Positions 1 to 12,674 are shown, counted from the stretch's first letter. The stretch is DNA of 64,000 nucleotides from Citrus sinensis (GCF_022201045.2 NC_068560.1:21097501-21161500), one strand, 5' to 3'. A program made the numbers and translations. The notes: generated from the sequence alone by a model not told the origin.

Positions 1-900
1 ATGTAATTCAAGGTCCATGTGTGCAACGATGGCTAGAATTAATTGTATAAATGCAAACTTTACATAAAAGAAATTTCCTCACAATCTATATCTTCTTGTT
101 GGGTATACCCTTTGCGACCAAGCATGCCTTGTATATTTCAATTGTGCCATTCGCCTTTCGTTTAATGTTGTGTTAGAAAGTGTATATTTATAAAGGAGAA
201 AATCATTATTTTACATTTCAAGTCTTACTAACATCCTTACTTTTATGTATTAAAGCTTCTTGTGATTTAATTATGTATGTTTTATTTTAATTAAGTATTT
301 TATATATTTTAGGGGCATCATGGTTATTTCACAATGAACGAGAGATCAGATAGCAAACGGACATCAGTTTTGAACTCAGGACAATAAAAAACCTTAGGAG
401 AAGCATAAAAGGAAAAATGATACTGTTCACATGTACGGTATTGTTCACATGTACGGTACTGTCCATGTTACTATTCACGACACTGTTCACATATACAGAT
501 CGATGATGTGGCATTAACTGACGAGGTGTTACGATCCTGGTGGACTAAAATTCTTATATACTGTTGATCGGTGACGTAGCAGTATGTTAGTGAACCAAAA
601 ATCGCACGTACGGTACATACATATACACAAGATTATTTTCAACCAAACCGCGTGGTCAAACCGTGTTACTACTCAAACCGCGTACTGTTGACTGATGACG
701 CGGCACAATCCTGAGCGTCCAAAATGTTTTTAATTCGATGGTCATGATTTACTTAGTGTTTCTATAAAAAAAGGGGCTCTTCCCCCCTAATTTGGCATCC
801 CTGAATCTATTTTTAAGCTCTATTTTCTGTAATTCCTTCTCCATCTTGTATTTTGTACGTATTTTAATAAATTCTCATTTTACCCCTAGTTCAATTATGA
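1..900. other. gene-free stretch with short degenerate repeats
   Basis: I see no convincing gene here. Positions 421-500 hold several loosely repeated copies of a motif like ctgttcacatgtacggta, and the motif cgtac/gtactgt recurs to about 690. Short reading frames across this stretch follow the repeats and resemble no family I know. A remnant of a larger transposable element is possible but not shown. Confidence 0.4.
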
Positions 901-1059
901 GTAACTAATTTTCTTTTAAGCTTTGGTTGAAGGTGAAGTCTCAACATGTGCCATGGACTTTATTTGGTAAATTTACTTTCTTTTCCCCTCTAATTATTGT
1001 GGATGTTTTGATTTTTCGTCAACAAATAGTAATGATCTTGTCTAGATACCGCTCTGATT

Positions 1060-1435
1060 TCACCAGCTTCCTAATTATTATTGTTTGGCATTATAAGCCC
1101 TAGCACCATATTGATTAGAGTGTGGTTCATGAGGTGTGGAAACCCCCATCATGATTTAATTGACATTAATAAGGAATATTTAGCCCATGGTGCATGTTGA
1201 TACAGATCCAGATACCCAAGTGTTGCATTTCAATAGAATTCGCTTCAATTTATTCTCGCCATTTTAATTCAAATTTTAGGATAATTTAAGTCACTTTCAC
1301 CACAAATCCAACCACCATTTAGAAAATTAATTCTACACATAATTAAAATCAACCTCCTCGTGGGATCGACACTCGTCACCATTAATTTATTCTACAATAG
1401 ATTCGCGCACTTGCGAGTTCAATAAAATTTGCACA
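1060..1435. mobile_element. possible LTR-retrotransposon remnant (Ty3/gypsy-like leader)
   Basis: The stretch around 1351-1415 contains tcctcgtgggatcgacactc followed by a cgcacttgcgagttc-like tail. I associate this pattern with leader regions of some plant Ty3/gypsy elements. No coding domain or LTR pair is visible, so this is a weak, motif-based call. The stretch abuts the truncated end of the neighbouring copia element near 1435. Confidence 0.25.
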
Positions 1436-1663
1436 ACATTTAACAAGCCTATTTGTTTCCAATGATGATGTGATAGCCTTACTATAAGTTCTTGAGTCAT
1501 TACCATCATGTGAAGCAATCATAAATGCCTCTCATTCAACCTCAAAACGACAACATGGGATGGGCGTACGATTACTTTTACGAATTGAGTGATCTTATAG
1601 AACAATCCCATCTTGACTTCTACTTGGATTAAAATCCTAAGATATATTTAGGTTTTTTTCAAT

Positions 1664-2904
1664 TTATAAATTAGAACTGTCAATAATCTCTAGATCATTC
1701 GACTCATTTAGATGAATATCTTTGTTGACTTCTAAAATGCTAAAGAATTCATTCTTTAAGAATGTGCCATCTTGTGACACTATCTCAGTTATAGTTCCTT
1801 CATCATGTTCTCCTATGAATACATATCCTTTGGAGTATTCTGGATATCTTATAAAGATATATTTATTTCTTGTTGGGCCCAATTTCCCATGTTTAGAAGA
1901 TGGGTTGTGACACATATTGCAGAGCCCCAGGGACGCAAATGAGTAAAATCAGCTTTTTTACCCTATCTATAGCTCATATGGAGTGTAACTTACTGACTTA
2001 CTCAGAACTTGATTAAGTATATAAGTAATAGTCAACAACGTATCTCCATAGTAAGAAACTAGAAGATTTGTTTGCATTATCATAAACTTAACCATCTCGA
2101 ATAATATTCTATTCCTCATTTCTGCAACACTATTTTATTGTGGGGTTCTAAGAATAGTTAGTTATCTTTCAATACTTTTATCATTTCATAGTTCCTTGAA
2201 TTGTTTTTAAAGGTATTCACGTCCATGGTTCGTTCTTAAGACTTTGATCATTTTATCTAATTGATTCTCTATCAAATTTAAGTATAATCTAAAGCAATCT
2301 AATGCTTCAAATTTATGAGAAATCAAATAAACATGACCAAAACATGAGTAGTCATCAATGAATGTAATAAAATATATGACTCTATATTTAGCTTTTACAT
2401 TCATTGGCCTACAGATAATAGAATGGATATTACAGCTTTATTAGTTTTACCAAATGGTTTTCCAATTGCTTTTTTGGCCATAAAACTTTCACAAGTAAGC
2501 AAGTCAATATTAGCGAGTGAGCCCAATAAGCCTTCTTTATCTAATCTATTCATTCTTTCTTATCCTATATGTCCTAGTTTAGCATGCCAAGTATTATTTG
2601 AATCACAATAATTAATATAAAAAACAATAAAACCATATAATAAATAACTAGTAGCAACTAGAGTTGAATTAAAAATAATTTTTAAATTAACACCATAAAA
2701 TTGTAAATGATATTCCATCCTAAGAAGAACAATAATAGAGATTAAGTTTCGTTGGATGTCTGAAGTATAAGGAACATCATGGAGATAAAGTATTTGGCCA
2801 TCACGCAACTCTAATTTACAAGTGCCAATTCTTTTAGTTTTAACCCTAGTGTTATTTCCCACGTATATCCATTTAGTTCCTTGACTAATCTGACAATACT
2901 CCAT
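1664..2904 (-). pseudogene. integrase-region pseudogene of the decayed copia element
   Basis: Three minus-strand pieces line up in the family order. 2560-2904 is a gag-pre-integrase segment ending in WHAKLGHIG, the start of the integrase zinc domain. 2207-2404 contains FIDDYSCFGHVYLISHK and VLRTNHGREYL, the first two acidic regions of the DD35E core. 1664-1915 is the post-integrase piece (YSKGYVFIGE). The third catalytic region is not preserved between the last two. The coding DNA is interrupted, so this is a relic. Confidence 0.75.
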
Positions 2905-2999
2905 AAATGCTCTATGATCTTTGGCTATATCTTGTTGCTTCTGAGTCTACAGTCCACAAAGGATGAGATTTAGTTACAAAAACAGAACTTGTCACATAG

Positions 3000-3888
3000 T
3001 TACAACTTAAATTTGTGGAGATGAATTATACCATTTTTGGTTTAAAAAGTGGTCTAGTTTGCCACAATTGTAACAATTCATTTTAGTCTTGTCTTTTTTT
3101 TTTTTTACCAGTGCACTTTCTTCTCATGCGCTTTCCATTGTTAGGCTTCCCTTGAGTTAACACAATTTTCTTTTCCTTTTAGAAAGTATTATTTCCTCTT
3201 TTGCACTTCAAGCCTGAAGCTTTTTGTGGCTTGGAGTTAGCCATATAGAATTGATTAGAATATTTAGTAGCCTCTACGCAATCATTTTCTAATTCCAAAT
3301 GAGGCTCGAAATCATTAAATGTCTTAATGCTATCATTATGGGTCATGTTAATTCTCATATATTCCCAACTATCAGGAAAACATTATATGATTGCCTAAAC
3401 CTGTTGCTAACCAGTCAATGCATGTTCAACATTTTTAAGCTCATGTATCATGTTCGATATTTCCCTTAGATGTTGCCTCATAGTCTTTTCTAGGCGCTTT
3501 CTAAATGAGTCGAATTTGATGTTGAGCCCTCTTAACTTAGTGGTCGAAGTATCACCAAACTTTTCTTTCAAGGCTAGCTACATTTCATAAGCCATATAGT
3601 ACTCTTCGAACTCACACATAAGGTCATCTTACATTAACTTAGCAATGTAATGTGAGCACTGCTATTCTTTTTTTTTTTCCAGGATAAATAAGATTCAAGA
3701 TCCTTATTGTACTGTTCAATAAGACCGCTCTCAAGCTCCTCAGGCTCAATTACAGTGTTATTGAGAGTTTCGAGAGTTTATTGCTCCTTGAGAATATATT
3801 AAACCTTTTAGTGCCAAATGTCAAAATTATCATCGTTAAATTTTTCTCCTTTGTTCAATTCAACCATAATATTTTTTTAAGATGCCAT
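3000..3888 (-). pseudogene. gag pseudogene of the decayed copia element
   Basis: The minus-strand reading starts at an ATG at 3886-3888 with MAS, then an in-frame stop, then a gag N-terminus typical of copia UBN2-type proteins (EKFNDDNFDIWH, and later EQYNKDLESYLSWKKK). A CX2C zinc knuckle (CYNCGKLDH) follows at about 3058-3082. Several stops (after DIWH, after the next residues, and beyond) and frameshifts break it. Gag normally forms the nucleocapsid that packages element RNA; this copy cannot. Confidence 0.65.
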
Positions 3889-5348
3889 ATCTTTTAGTCA
3901 CAATAAAAAATAGGGAAAAAATTGTTAATTAGCATGATTTTATCTTACACACATTTATGACTTTTCCTCAAACAAAAGAACCAAACATGATTATTTAAAT
4001 AAGGATTAGAATTGAAAAGTTGTCAAAGCTTCTAATCAACATCTTTTCCAAATAATTAAATTATCATCATTTAGTCTTTTTGTGCAAAAATATTTAATTT
4101 GTTTAGAACTTTAATGATAAAACTCTTATTTTAATTTTAAGGGATAAAAAATCTTGATGCATCTATTCACGTGAATAAGCACTAGGAAAATTCTTAAGGA
4201 AGAGGTAGGGATTGGATATGGTCCCACTTAAATACTTTATTTCCTTAGACTCTTATCGTTTTTTTTGACAGAATTTTCCTTGACATGCATAAATTTACAT
4301 TACTACGCCAGACTTTAATAATCCCATTATATGTTTAAGTGTTTTATTTTGCCTCCCACTCGAGTGAAATATTTCCATAAGTAAGATACAAATTATCTCC
4401 ATTTCTAACATTTTAGAAAAATAAAAATTAAATAAAAAATAAAAAAACAAAGTTAAAAAATCAATTTTAAAATGCAAATCAATAGAAAATTAAATTCTAG
4501 TTCGACTGCCGCAAACAGCACCATAAACGGAGGTCGGGAAGGAGGCACGAGCTTTACACGCATCCCTGTCGTGCATGGGTCAATGCAGTCATGCTAGTCG
4601 TGCTAACTCGTGCTAATACACGTTCTTTGGTTTGATTTGCGCAATTCAGCTCAGTTGGCTCGGTTCAAGGGTTCGAATAAGCTCTATCGGCTCGATTAAG
4701 CTGAGCCAATCTGTGTTGCTAAACCGTCTTCAGACGGTTTGATGCGCCCTCTTAGTCGTGTTGTGCACACTCCGGCTTCCAACCACTTTCTACCGTCACA
4801 AATCTATTTTTCCAACCAAACTTGATGTTTTGAACTCGATTATGGATTCAAATTTTTGTTTAGGCGAATGAATAAAGTGCACACACCATCCTAAGAGTGA
4901 GATTGCACATTAAACACTATTCATCTTCTTCATATCTAATAATTTTTTAAGATTGCAAACCAGAACTTCAAATGGTTCGTTCTCTTAATTTACAAGTCCA
5001 AATCAAGCATATGATATAACTTTGTAAAGCTAATTAGAAGAATTTCTTATAATGCCAAACTCGTAGACAATGAGTCAACATAGAAAAATTTATGAGCAAA
5101 ATAGGCATTCGGGTTCATAACTTAGGGTTCCAATTACCTCATTATATGAGAGCATATTAGCTCATTTAAAGTTCTAGATATACACCATGTGTGTTCATGT
5201 GTTTATAGTTCGAATTTCGTGCTTTAACATTGAGAGTTTCATTCATGCCATTAATGTGTGTTCTTATAGTGAAAAATCAATTTTCATAGAAGAACATGGC
5301 ATATTAGCATACATAATGCTCTTAAGATTAGGACATGAACTACAGAGG
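3889..5348. other. leader region of the decayed copia element; no gene seen
   Basis: This lies between the PBS and the gag start on the minus strand. It is AT-rich with poly-A/T runs and many stops in all frames. Its length (about 1.4 kb) suggests secondary insertions or an unusually long leader. No RNA gene is recognisable. Confidence 0.4.
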
Positions 5349-5360
5349 CTTTGATACTAA
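5349..5360 (-). other. primer-binding site, tRNA-Met type (diverged)
   Basis: The minus strand reads TTAGTATCAAAGCC next to the LTR end. This matches the plant copia initiator-tRNA-Met PBS (TGGTATCAGAGCC) with a few changes. Confidence 0.6.
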
Positions 5361-5875
5361 TGTTGATTTTCTAAATCAATCATGCAATTTATTTTGTCAA
5401 CCAAAGTCATACCTTATTGGTTGATAAGGAAACCAATCATCACGAATCTGCAGGAATAAAGAATAGATGCCCTCTGATCTCTAAGAACAAAATTTTAGGA
5501 ACTTTCATAAACATATCGTAACGAGCTTATGTCACTGATGGTGAGAGGACAATCACGGAGTTAGAAAATCCCCTCAATTCACGAAAGAAGAACCCACTGC
5601 CTTATTTTTTCTTTCTCTCTCACTCTTCTTATGATATTACTTTTACTCTTATTATACGTATTTGCACTCACCTTTATAATGCTTATATAGTACAATGAGT
5701 GTAGTTCAATTCAAATAAACTTCTTAGACTTATTTGGATAAACCACACCTTATGTTGTTAGGATCTAAATAAAACTTTAAGTTTATCTTATAAGAATCTT
5801 AGATAAGTTATACAATATTAAACTCATCTCTCACATTGAATAAGGTCAATCCATCATAAGTGCCTAAATCTAACA
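5361..5875 (-). repeat. probable 5' LTR of the decayed copia element
   Basis: On the minus strand this segment begins TGTTAGATTTAGG and ends AAAATCAACA, so it has TGTT/AACA-type termini. It is followed directly by a PBS-like sequence. A TATA-like TATATAA lies at about 5683-5689 on the minus strand, where an LTR promoter would sit. No second LTR is in the window, so the boundaries rest on termini and PBS position only. Confidence 0.6.
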
Positions 5876-5950
5876 TTTAACATAAGTCATGTTGAAAAAA
5901 AAAATCCATGCATCATGGATTATTAATATTTTTAGAATTCTTTTATTATT

Positions 5951-6420
5951 ATGGGAAATTATCCACCGTCCACCCATTTTTTCACCGTTTTTCAAAAATA
6001 TATAAATCTTTTTTTTTTTGCAGCGCTCCACCTGAAGTTAACATTTTTTTATTGGTCAACTCTCGTTATAACACCGTTAGAACTTTGCTGACATCATAAG
6101 GATAAAATTATCATTTCATAACGACATAGTGGTGGACAAGTGCAAAACAATATAACTTCAAGTGGAGTTCAGCAAAAAAAAAAGTGTGTATTTTTTAAAC
6201 AATACGAAAAAAAGGTGGTCGGTGGATAATTTATCTTTTATATTTGAGGGTAAAAAAGTCATTTATATAATATTCCGTTAGTTTTTTAATGGTCTCCAAA
6301 CAGAAGTGGACGAGTGAAAAGAAATGTAACTTCAGGTGGATTTTAGTAAAAATAATAATAATTGTGTATTTTTGAAAAAGTTGAAAAAAACGGGTGGACG
6401 GTGGATAATTTATTTCTCAA
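5951..6420. repeat. foldback/MITE-like element with three related arms
   Basis: The left arm begins at about 5952 (aaattatccaccgtccaccc). Inverted counterparts occur twice to the right, at about 6205-6230 (ggtggtcggtggataattta) and about 6393-6414 (gggtggacggtggataattta). Homology extends inward through the T-rich run and cacctgaagtt / aacttcaggtgga motifs. A related single arm sits at 44953-45040. The two right-hand arms suggest a nested or tandem insertion. Confidence 0.7.
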
Positions 6421-7319
6421 CTCAATTGTAATAAATCAGTTGAGCTAATCAACCCCACTTGTTATTTCATTAAAAGTTTAAAATTATCTATTTTTCTCAA
6501 TAAAATATGTTAGAAAAAAAGGGATATGTAGTGTTTTTACAAATAGTATGGCCACCATATTGACAACTTCTGAAGTCTTCAATGTGATCGCTTTTTTTCA
6601 CTACTAGAAAAATAGGCTTTACTGACACCAATTTAATGTCAGTAATTACTTCTACTAACACTTATTAATTGTGTTAATAATGGTCACGTAAGAACATTTG
6701 TGTCACTATAATATCACCAAAATAGTGACATATAGTGATAGTATTTGATGATACTATTTTTGTGTCAGTAATTCGTGTCACTGTATTATCACCAAAATAA
6801 TGACATAATAGTGTTAGTATTTAATGATACTATTTACATGTCAGTGATTTATATCATTTTAAATATTTAGTGTCAGTATTTAGTGATGTTATATTGATTT
6901 TGATTAATAGTATATTTTTATTTTTATTATATTTTTCCTATTTGTTTTACAATGAAATAAAAACTCAAAATATATTAAATATATCAACTCTCGTAACACA
7001 ATTCAGATAATAAAAATCCCAAATACATTACTTAAATTAATATAATTCAACTACACTACTGTTTGGAAAAAAAAAACATAAGTTCAAAATTAAGTTTTCC
7101 ACAAATTCTAAACAACAACAAAGTACTAAATTAAGTTTCAACAAACATTAAACAAAAAGAATAAGCACAAGAATGTCACTGAATATTTATACATGGCTTC
7201 AATTGTTTCCCACCTACAAGTACATAAAATCAATTAGTACACTACAAAAAATAAGTCTTCGATATTTGGAAGCAAAAATACTCATAAATTATTCATATAT
7301 TACCTCATAATTTTAGGTT

Positions 7320-8938
7320 GTATTTAACTTGGTAATATATGTAGTCCATTGATCACGAAGTCATGAGAGCTCTTTCATTGTGTACTCATCAATTCCTTTG
7401 AACTTTAATTTCAAAACAACAAATTATTCACAAAAAATTAAATTGTAAACTATAGCTATTCACCTAATCTCTTCAACAATATGCCATATACCCATATTAT
7501 TATAACATTAGCTCTAAGGTTCAAGATTATTTTTGAGGTGAATTATTTTACAATGCATTAAAACAATATGATGCAGTATTCTAAAAATTGTTTTCGATAC
7601 TTACATTATTTGAAAGAATGTTCACATTTGTAACAATATCTTGAATGTATTTCATCATGTAGTAATCACATTCAAAGCTGCTAGGTTGCCTCGAACACTA
7701 CAAAATAAAAATTGCATAATTTTTTTTTAAATAAGCAATGATTATTTAGGTTTGTCTCTTTTTTACCTTGACGGAGACCCATTGAACATTAGCCTTTGTA
7801 CCAAACTTTAAAGATTGATGTATTCTAATCCCACTATAAGGAAAACATAATGAATGTTAGCAAATAATTAATGTAAAAAAGAAAAATAAAAGAATGTTAG
7901 CAAATAATTAATGTAAAAAAGAGCAATAAAAGAATATGATTAAAGATACAAATAAGAAACTTAACTGATTCACAATTTGCATCATCTCTTCATTAGGATT
8001 ACAAATAAGAAACTTAACTGATTCACAATCTGCATCATCTCTTCATTAGGATTACTTTCCAAGGGGTCAAGTTAATAGACTGTGCATCTCACTATATTAG
8101 TTGCGAATAACACCCGATGGCCGTTAAACAAAATAAAAATTATTTAAAGACATGAATTACAAGTAAATTTGTTTTACACAATTAATTTACTAAATAAAGA
8201 ATATAGTTAGCAAATGAAAAAGATTATACCCAGGGTTATATAGGAATAGAACGACATGTCCCAACTCTGCCAAGCCTAAACGTTTTGAAATATATTGAGA
8301 TCTCTCTTTGAAGCGAACTGTTGTCGGATGTAACTTCTTAAAAAGCCCAAACTGAACTAGCTTGGCACTTCTATTATTCTTCATCTCCTTATACAAGTAT
8401 CTAAGGGAAATAAACATAAAGTAAATTTGAATAAAGAAAAATAAAATAATAGCTTCAAGTTTTTAATAAAACATAATCCATGCTTATCTTAGTTGATCCA
8501 TAAGTTAATAGTGCAATTTAAGACCTCCTTGAACTCGATGATTTCATCACAAATCATTTTATCCAGGTGCATTTCCCAAATTTGACCAAAAGTTGCTATA
8601 TCATGCCCAATCATCATCGATCGAGGCAAAGAATTCTCAATAAACATAGTAAACATGTTCATATATTTACTTGTGTCATTCTTTCTTAATTGTGCGACTA
8701 CTCGTGTATTCTTTGCACCATGCTGGATGTTTTTTGCCGTTGGTTTGATGACCAATGACTCTTTTTTTTGTACTCTCTCATCATAGAGGAATTGCACATC
8801 TACTTTATGAGTTAATTTGGGAGATTTTCTTGACGTAGGCTTTGAAATAAGTTCAAAGTCTAGTTTCTTTGGAGTTTTTTGAGGAGTTGGTTGAGAAATT
8901 TTGATAGAAGTGTTCTTTAAATTCAATAGGCTTTTCAC
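7320..8938 (-). pseudogene. CACTA-associated ULP1-like cysteine protease gene, decayed
   Basis: Minus-strand pieces are in the order found in the C-terminal ORF of plant CACTA elements: a low-complexity K/S/P-rich N-terminus (8938-8740), a helical linker (8700-8489), YLYKEMKNN (about 8400), LFLYNPG before a probable intron (about 8235), a diverged HWVL-like histidine motif with VY-LDPL (8050-8125, one stop), and the cysteine motif FECDYYMMKYI (about 7640-7690). A tail with TMKELS, a stop and LRDQW lies at 7330-7410. The family resembles SUMO proteases (C48). Stops and frameshifts make this a relic. Confidence 0.65.
7850..8052. repeat. two short tandem duplications inside the CACTA element
   Basis: A unit of about 40 bp (ttagcaaataattaatgtaa...) is repeated at 7857-7935. 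A unit of about 54 bp (tacaaataagaaacttaact...cttcattagga) is repeated at 7945-8052. Both copies are nearly identical, so the duplications are younger than most decay of the element. Confidence 0.75.
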
Positions 8939-8944
8939 AGATTT

Positions 8945-9568
8945 TTAAGTTAACGTACCCAATGGGAACCGGCCTATGAACCAATTAAAATATACATGCA
9001 CACCATTAGTTTTCTTGGCCTTATACATTGATTTAGGTATATTATTATTATTTAGTAAAATATCAGTAAGGACTTCTAATAAAGCAGAAAACCCTTTATT
9101 GGACCACCTATAGTTTCCTTTCACATTATAAAGTCTCATTAATCCAAATAGCTTTGAATGTTTTGCACTCAGATACAAAGACTTTTCAGCATCTTCAAGC
9201 ATATCCTTAAAATAACTAGGATCCTTATCACAATGCTCATAAGCATCTTCGACCATGTCAATTATGTCACTGTAATCATGACATATGAATCTTTGATTAT
9301 GTTGATAGTCTTGACACTTTGTAGATATAGAAACAGAGTCAGTTTCACCATGCCAAGTCCAAACTCTATATTTTGCAAGAAATTTTTTTTGAAATAAATG
9401 ATCCCTCACCTGTTGAAGAGTATGAAACTTCATATTACAACAAGAGATGCAAGGACATCTAATTGACATTCAGTTTTCAACATTCAAAATGGTAAAATTT
9501 AATAAATCAGTAACTCTGGTACTATACTCTAAGGACAACCTATTACAAGTTATCCAAGTTCTGTCCAT
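8945..9568 (-). pseudogene. CACTA transposase (TNP2 type), N-terminal fragment
   Basis: The frame starts at ATG 9566-9568 (MDRTWITCNRLSLEY, the usual start of plant CACTA transposase-associated domains). It meets one in-frame TGA at codon 33 and continues in the same frame from 9469. The rest shows IRCPCISC, the RDHLF motif and VWTWHGE of the Transpos_assoc domain. It then shows LYLSAKHSKL, LMRLYNVKG, WSNKGFSALLEVL and the MYKAKK region preceding the TNP2 core. The frame ends at 8945, before any catalytic region. An intact protein would bind subterminal repeats and cut the element; this copy cannot. Confidence 0.75.
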
Positions 9569-10889
9569 TTCAAATACTTGTACCTATTCATATATTATAT
9601 AGTGTCAATTTAAGTTTAATAAAATTGCATGATTAATTTCAAATATTTAAAGTTATTATGATTATAACTTCAATAATAAATTCGTAATTATGGAAAATCA
9701 CTTACAGCTCCTATACTATAAATCAATGCATTACCATAAAGTATAATAATTTTTCTAGTATAGTTATATTAATTTGAAAACATTAATAATAACACATATT
9801 TTTTGTGAAAATTACATGGCTTGTGTATTAATTTGAAAACATTCCACTTACAAGTAATCTCGATCAAGTTTAATCACTGGAACATCCTCTAATTGATGCT
9901 CCACCGATAAATTTAGGGAGATTAATTAGTAAGATTGGCCTAAATGGTTTTTTAATAAGCCAAGTTAAATTTCTAAATAATGAAGTTTATTAAATAATGA
10001 TGAATTAATAAAATGAGGATTTTAGGCGTTTTATATAATAACCCTTAATATTGTGAATTTACCAAAATAGGTAAATTTGAGATATTCTTTAATAATAAAA
10101 TTCTCCTAATCAAAATAAGAAATCCAAAACAAATGTGTCCAAATCCGATATCTACAAAAAAAGATAAAAATCCTAAAAGAAACCAAAAAGAAAAGAAAAT
10201 ATCTTAAAGCCAAAAAACAACCAAGAAAGAAACAGAATTCCAGGCTTGATCTTGTACCATAACTTCTGAAGCTGTTCTAAATTTGATTCATCTCATCTCA
10301 AGTTTCGAAACGGTATATTATATGCCCCAAACGGACACATGTAGCCTAAGTTATGCCCTTTGAAAGATAGTATACTCGCAACACACAATTATCCTACATT
10401 ACTATATTTAAGCAAAACTATATTGCCTGAGTGGAGTTAGAGATTGCAAACACTAATTTTACTAATAAAGATGACATTTAATTCTACACTATTACTAAAA
10501 CTAATGCAACCAAACAAAAGCTAACATTCAACGAACTACATGTTAGAGTTTGTTTAATAGGTATGTGTAGTAAATTATTGAATTCCAACAAAGCAAGTTT
10601 TATACATATTGAGAGTACTCAAGTTTCATTTGATAGATAGTGGCTAGTCAAAGCTGTAATATTCAATTCAACTAAACCCTAAATTCGAATAAAGAAAGCG
10701 AGCGAAATGGTCAGAAACGAAGTAGTATCGTAATTGCCGACGACAACGACGATGTTGATAGAGCTCTACGTTGCTTCAAAATACTGTTGAAGGGTGAATC
10801 AGAGGCTTGATTTCTAAAATAAGAGTTAAAATAGACTGTAATTATATTTAGGGTTTGTTTTACGCCCTTACAAGGTTAGTGAATTTCGC

Positions 10890-11096
10890 TAATGTAGTGA
10901 ACTAGGGAAAGAAGTTTTTAGGTTTCGATTGATGAGAAGAGGGAAAGAGGTTTGATTTAGATTTAGGCTAGTGTAGTGAACTGCCAGGAATAAGTATATG
11001 GGTGTGTCGGCCAGCATAGTGAACTGAGGAAAGAAATTTTTAAATTAGGATTGATGAGATGAGGGAAAAAAGTTCGATTGAGATTTAGGCATATTG
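10890..11096. repeat. diverged direct repeat near the CACTA right end
   Basis: Two copies of an approximately 82-bp unit, tagtgaactagggaaagaag...gatttaggc (about 10896-10970) and tagtgaactgaggaaagaaa...gatttaggc (about 11016-11090), lie about 120 bp apart inside the element's right subterminal region. Confidence 0.6.
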
Positions 11097-11432
11097 CTTT
11101 TGCTATTGTTTTATGATACTTTTTAAATTTTTAATGACAAAATTTGTCTCTTGAGCTTATACGATTTAGTGGTTTGTGTTTCAAATATAAAAATTTTGAG
11201 TTAGAGGTCTTAGGTTCGAGTTGGTAGATTTACAGATTATAATAAATTTTTTTAACCTCTAATACTTTATTGTCAGTAATTTTCTATGTTTAATTTACTA
11301 ATACACTAGTATCAATAATTTATGATACTTATTTGTTAAAAGTAAAAAATAGTACATATATACACAATTACTGAAACTTTTTATAAAGTGTCAAAAAATT
11401 AAGTGTCAATCAATGTCATTTTTGTAATAGCG

Positions 11433-12674
11433 TTTCATAGTTCATTTTGTGTTTCATTATACTCACAAGTTGCCAACGTGACTTGTTTCTATTTGGAGTT
11501 AATATACATAATTTCTTGTACTATTCGTTGTAACTAAAGTTGCCAACATGGCTCGGTTCTGTTTGGATTTAAGGTCCAAGAACTTATTTAAGTGGGATGT
11601 ACATCACATGACACTCAAGAGGAGAAATTGTCATTTTACTAAATTTTATCACTTATCAGCTCAAATTCTCTCATAATCTCCGTTAATTTAAGCTAGTTAG
11701 CTAGGATAAACTTTCATTACTTTAGGATTAATCTAAGGTTGCCATCAGCTGCTGCTGCAAAGCAAGCCACTGGCGACGATTATTATTATGCCTAAGGCAA
11801 ACTTGGTTAAAGCATCAACTGAGCTTTTTATGAAACAAAAATATGTTGGCTAGATCCACTTTAATGGAGATCCGTAGGGAGACAATTTGTATATAAGAAC
11901 AATTTTGCCATTACACAAGAGTATCACTAAAATGATGCTTTTGAAGTAAAAGATGTTAACGGATACACCAACTTTGAACCATTTGAACCATTCTTTTGGG
12001 TCATATTATGCAGTTCCCAATGTTAATGATTTAAATTTTTATCACAAGTTAAAGAGATTATAACATCCAATGAAAACATTTACATTAAGTATTTCATGCA
12101 TGCTAGAGATTTGACTTCAAAATTAAAAAAAAAATTCACATGCAGCTAGCTAGGCAACACATACATAGAGAGGATAAGATAATAGCTAACATTGATGAGA
12201 ATTCAGAAGAGAGAGTTAATGTTGAATGAAACAGCTCAGTAGAGTGCATTAAATTCCATCAAAATAAATTTAAAAAAAAAACAACAGTAATTCGACAAAG
12301 GGGAAGTCAATACCCGAACCACCACCCTCTTGCATCTGATTTCACTGACAAGGGTAACTATCTGGTGCGCTCTTGACTTCCTCCATCATTACATCACAAC
12401 CACACATCACTACACTACACTTGGAACATCATCTTTAATTTGTTGCACAAAATATTAACTAATACTTGTCTTTTCTTATTTACCAAAACACACCCACTTG
12501 ACTTTCAAAATTACCCTTAACCTCCCCACTTTAGACCAAGGACCACCAAAATACAACAGAACAAAAGTTAGGGTTTCTACCAAAACCATAAAATGCCCTT
12601 GGGGTTAAGTGAAGGTAAATTTTTCCAATGGGGAGGTTTTTGGTAATTTTGAAACTGATGAAAATTGGTCTCAC
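11433..12674. other. intergenic region; 3' flank of HDG5
   Basis: There is no gene between the CACTA element and the HDG5 stop codon. A short duplication (gttgccaacgtgacttg / gttgccaacatggctcgg, about 60 bp apart near 11470-11560) is visible. The part nearest 12675 should hold the HDG5 3' UTR on the minus strand. Confidence 0.4.

Larger units (their letters stand above)
1436..5875 (-). mobile_element. decayed Ty1/copia retrotransposon, 5' half
   Basis: Read on the minus strand from the right, the order is a probable 5' LTR (5361-5875), a tRNA-Met-type primer-binding site (about 5349-5360), a long leader, a gag start near 3888, a zinc knuckle near 3058-3082, a gag-pre-integrase region (2560-2904), integrase core pieces (2207-2404) and the post-integrase linker (1664-1915). 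Reverse transcriptase, RNase H and the 3' LTR are absent; the element stops near 1435. Many stops and frameshifts show it is old and inactive. The order gag-integrase before the missing RT is that of Ty1/copia, not Ty3/gypsy. Confidence 0.8.
6599..11432 (-). mobile_element. CACTA (En/Spm) DNA transposon, internally deleted
   Basis: The left end reads CACTACTAGAAAAATAGG (6599), a standard plant CACTA terminus. The right end read inward is CGCTATTACAAAAAT (ending 11432), matching about 11 of 15 terminal bases. Both ends are flanked by TTT, consistent with the family's 3-bp duplication but weak in T-rich DNA. Subterminal repeats of gtgtcag/tgacac and gtgatact type crowd both ends. Inside, on the minus strand, are a TNP2-type transposase N-terminus and a ULP1-like protease region. 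The catalytic transposase core is missing, so it is non-autonomous. Confidence 0.75.

Noticed and set aside
11200..11230. aggttcgagttgg, a T-loop-like word near the CACTA right end
   Set aside because: No acceptor stem pairing or A box; it lies in subterminal repeat DNA.
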